A stretch of 64,000 nt of DNA, taken from positions 26,167-90,166 of the forward strand of contig JADFZZ010000019.1 of assembly GCA_015232315.1 (NCBI GenBank). Reading direction: 5' to 3'. Source of the stretch: SAR324 cluster bacterium. Lineage in GTDB: Bacteria; SAR324; NAC60-12. The notes under the pieces were generated by a model, which saw only the letters and a list, made by a program, of their open reading frames with translations, searched no databases and was not told the DNA's origin. Position numbers and translations under genes: made by a program. Positions 63,163 through 64,000 of the stretch are shown here, piece by piece (the stretch's first letter is position 1; each line of letters begins with the position of its first letter).

Positions 63163-63252
63163 ATGCTCAAACTCGAAGACATTAAAAAAGATGCACAAAT
63201 CAAAGGTCTGGAAGCGAATGAAATCGTAAGAGTGGTTGCCGTGGAGCAGTGA
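63163..63252 (+). pseudogene. N-terminal fragment of a helicase-like protein, 29 codons
   Basis: The short frame reads MLKLEDIKKDAQIKGLEAN, EIVRVV and AVEQ, then a stop. From memory this resembles the opening of large SNF2/DEAD-type helicase proteins with DUF3883-like regions. Nothing of the remainder follows. It is probably a remnant left by deletion. The stretch 63001-63376 holds no other gene. Confidence 0.4.
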
Positions 63253-63376
63253 TTATGGCAGACTAAAAGTGCACCTTTTTTGAGGGTTGTGGCAGAAAAT
63301 TTACATTTTATGAGCGTTTTTAAAATATGATGAAATCAGAGATGGATGAAGTTTATATCTCATTCACGGAGGACGG

Positions 63377-63673
63377 TTGTTTTACAATTTTGAGTGGCAT
63401 TCAATCAAGGCAAAGAAGAATCTTCAAAAACATAAGATCAATTTTGAAAGAGCATCTCAAATTTTTCTTGATCCGATAGCACTGTCTATTCCTGATGAAG
63501 AACACAGTTTAGAAGAAGAACGATGGATTACCATTGGTAAAGATCAACAAGGATTGATTCTGGTAGCAATACATACATTTCGTCGGATAGATGAGAACAC
63601 ATGTGTCATCGGCCTTATATCCGCTCGCAAAGCGACCAAGCGAGAATTGCAACAATATTATGAGGGCATATGA
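63377..63673 (+). CDS. brnT: BrnT-family toxin, 98 aa
   Basis: Family blocks are present: FEWHSIKAKKNLQKHKINFERASQIFLDP (about 5-33), EERWITIG (about 47-54) and VIGLISARKATKRELQQYYE (about 77-96). These match BrnT, a RelE-fold ribonuclease toxin. The start is TTG with GGAGG a few bases upstream; no better ATG exists. The next gene starts inside its stop (ATGA), the standard BrnTA order with toxin first. The promoter is probably in 63253-63376. Confidence 0.9.
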   Translation: MFYNFEWHSIKAKKNLQKHKINFERASQIFLDPIALSIPDEEHSLEEERWITIGKDQQGLILVAIHTFRRIDENTCVIGLISARKATKRELQQYYEGI

Positions 63674-63870
63674 AAAAGGAGTATGATTTTTCCCAAGGGA
63701 AACGAGGCCTGTTTTATAATCCTGAAGCACAGTTGAATCTCCCGATTTATTTAGATCAAGATATAGCAATGTTTATTGGTGAACGTGCCACAGCTAAGAA
63801 AGTGGATACACAAACATTGGTTAATGAGTGGTTAAGAAAAGAAATTGATCTGATTCAATCGCTTTCTTAA
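63670..63870 (+). CDS. brnA: BrnA/CopG-like antitoxin, 66 aa
   Basis: The start MKKEYDFSQGKRG and the ribbon-helix-helix core (LNLPIYLDQDIAMFIGERATAKKVDTQTLVNEWLRKEI) match the antitoxin partner of BrnT. It overlaps brnT by ATGA, so translation is coupled. Such antitoxins bind their own promoter as dimers. Confidence 0.88.
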   Translation: MKKEYDFSQGKRGLFYNPEAQLNLPIYLDQDIAMFIGERATAKKVDTQTLVNEWLRKEIDLIQSLS

Positions 63871-63887
63871 TGATAGAGGAAAAACCA

Positions 63888-63971
63888 TTGAAAATCAGTG
63901 CCCAAAACGCACTCCGTCATACGGTCCGTGAGTTTTCTGCTTCGCTTAACGTTGGACTATTGGTGTCTTGA
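63888..63971 (+). pseudogene. Possible remnant of a TOBE/molbindin domain gene, 27 codons
   Basis: From a TTG the frame reads KISAQNALRHTVREF, then departs and stops after SLNVGLLVS. KISARNxLKGTV is the usual opening of molybdate-binding TOBE (Mop) domains. The rest does not follow in this frame; frameshift or truncation is likely. The evidence is only the first dozen residues. Confidence 0.3.
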
Positions 63972-64000
63972 ATCAATATTGCCTGTCATAACCCATGAAT

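Overview
The window is about 64 kb of moderate-GC bacterial chromosome from a Gram-negative organism. Evidence for two membranes is broad: apolipoprotein N-acyltransferase, a lipoprotein lytic transglycosylase of MltD type, a LolA-like protein, RND pumps with periplasmic adaptors, an Omp85-type barrel and several secreted proteins ending in Phe. No rRNA, tRNA, phage or CRISPR array was seen. The density of hybrid signalling proteins, MMPL pumps fused to cyclic-nucleotide domains, and short dispersed repeats is reminiscent of deltaproteobacterial or SAR324-like genomes. That placement is an impression from gene content, not a measured result.

Layout. 1-2.4 kb: the tail of an unknown gene, a one-TM protein, and three small secreted proteins with two Gly-rich membrane segments each. 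2.4-7.6 kb: metF, then an RND pump and an adaptor that lacks its helical hairpin. 7.7-14.5 kb: secreted or surface proteins of unknown role (a WD40-like protein with tandem repeats, a TPR protein, an Omp85-like barrel, a large lipoprotein). 14.6-19.3 kb: a second RND pump/adaptor pair with a miniature element between the two genes. 19.4-24.3 kb: a methyltransferase, an MltD-like transglycosylase, tlyA and an orphan parB. 24.3-29.6 kb: two hybrid sensor proteins. 29.8-38.2 kb: a LolA-like protein and two convergent MMPL-type transporters with C-terminal cyclic-nucleotide domains, one also with PilZ. 38.4-41.8 kb: a GST-like protein, a broken Rpn-type gene and a 7TM PP2C phosphatase. 41.9-46.1 kb: three DUF445 paralogues. 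46.2-50.2 kb: a VanZ-like gene whose 3' end was altered by an element, lnt, and an ankyrin protein. 50.3-54.2 kb: moaD-like, a mobB-mobA fusion, a ClC channel and an HTH-EIIA regulator. 54.6-57.9 kb: a coiled-coil membrane protein, a cNMP-REC-GGDEF protein and a small unknown. 58.1-64 kb: vapBC, a lytic transglycosylase, lon, brnTA and two gene remnants.

Themes. The first is second-messenger control of envelope export: both MMPL transporters carry cNMP domains, one adds PilZ, and the window also encodes a diguanylate cyclase with its own cNMP domain. The second is PP2C (SpoIIE-type) output attached to 7TM sensors, with no recognisable anti-sigma/anti-anti-sigma partner nearby. The third is repeated reshaping of gene 3' ends and intergenic DNA by at least five families of small inverted-repeat elements. 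One element sits inside another with an exact 8-bp target duplication. Gene functions come from motif recognition by eye; no database search was run.
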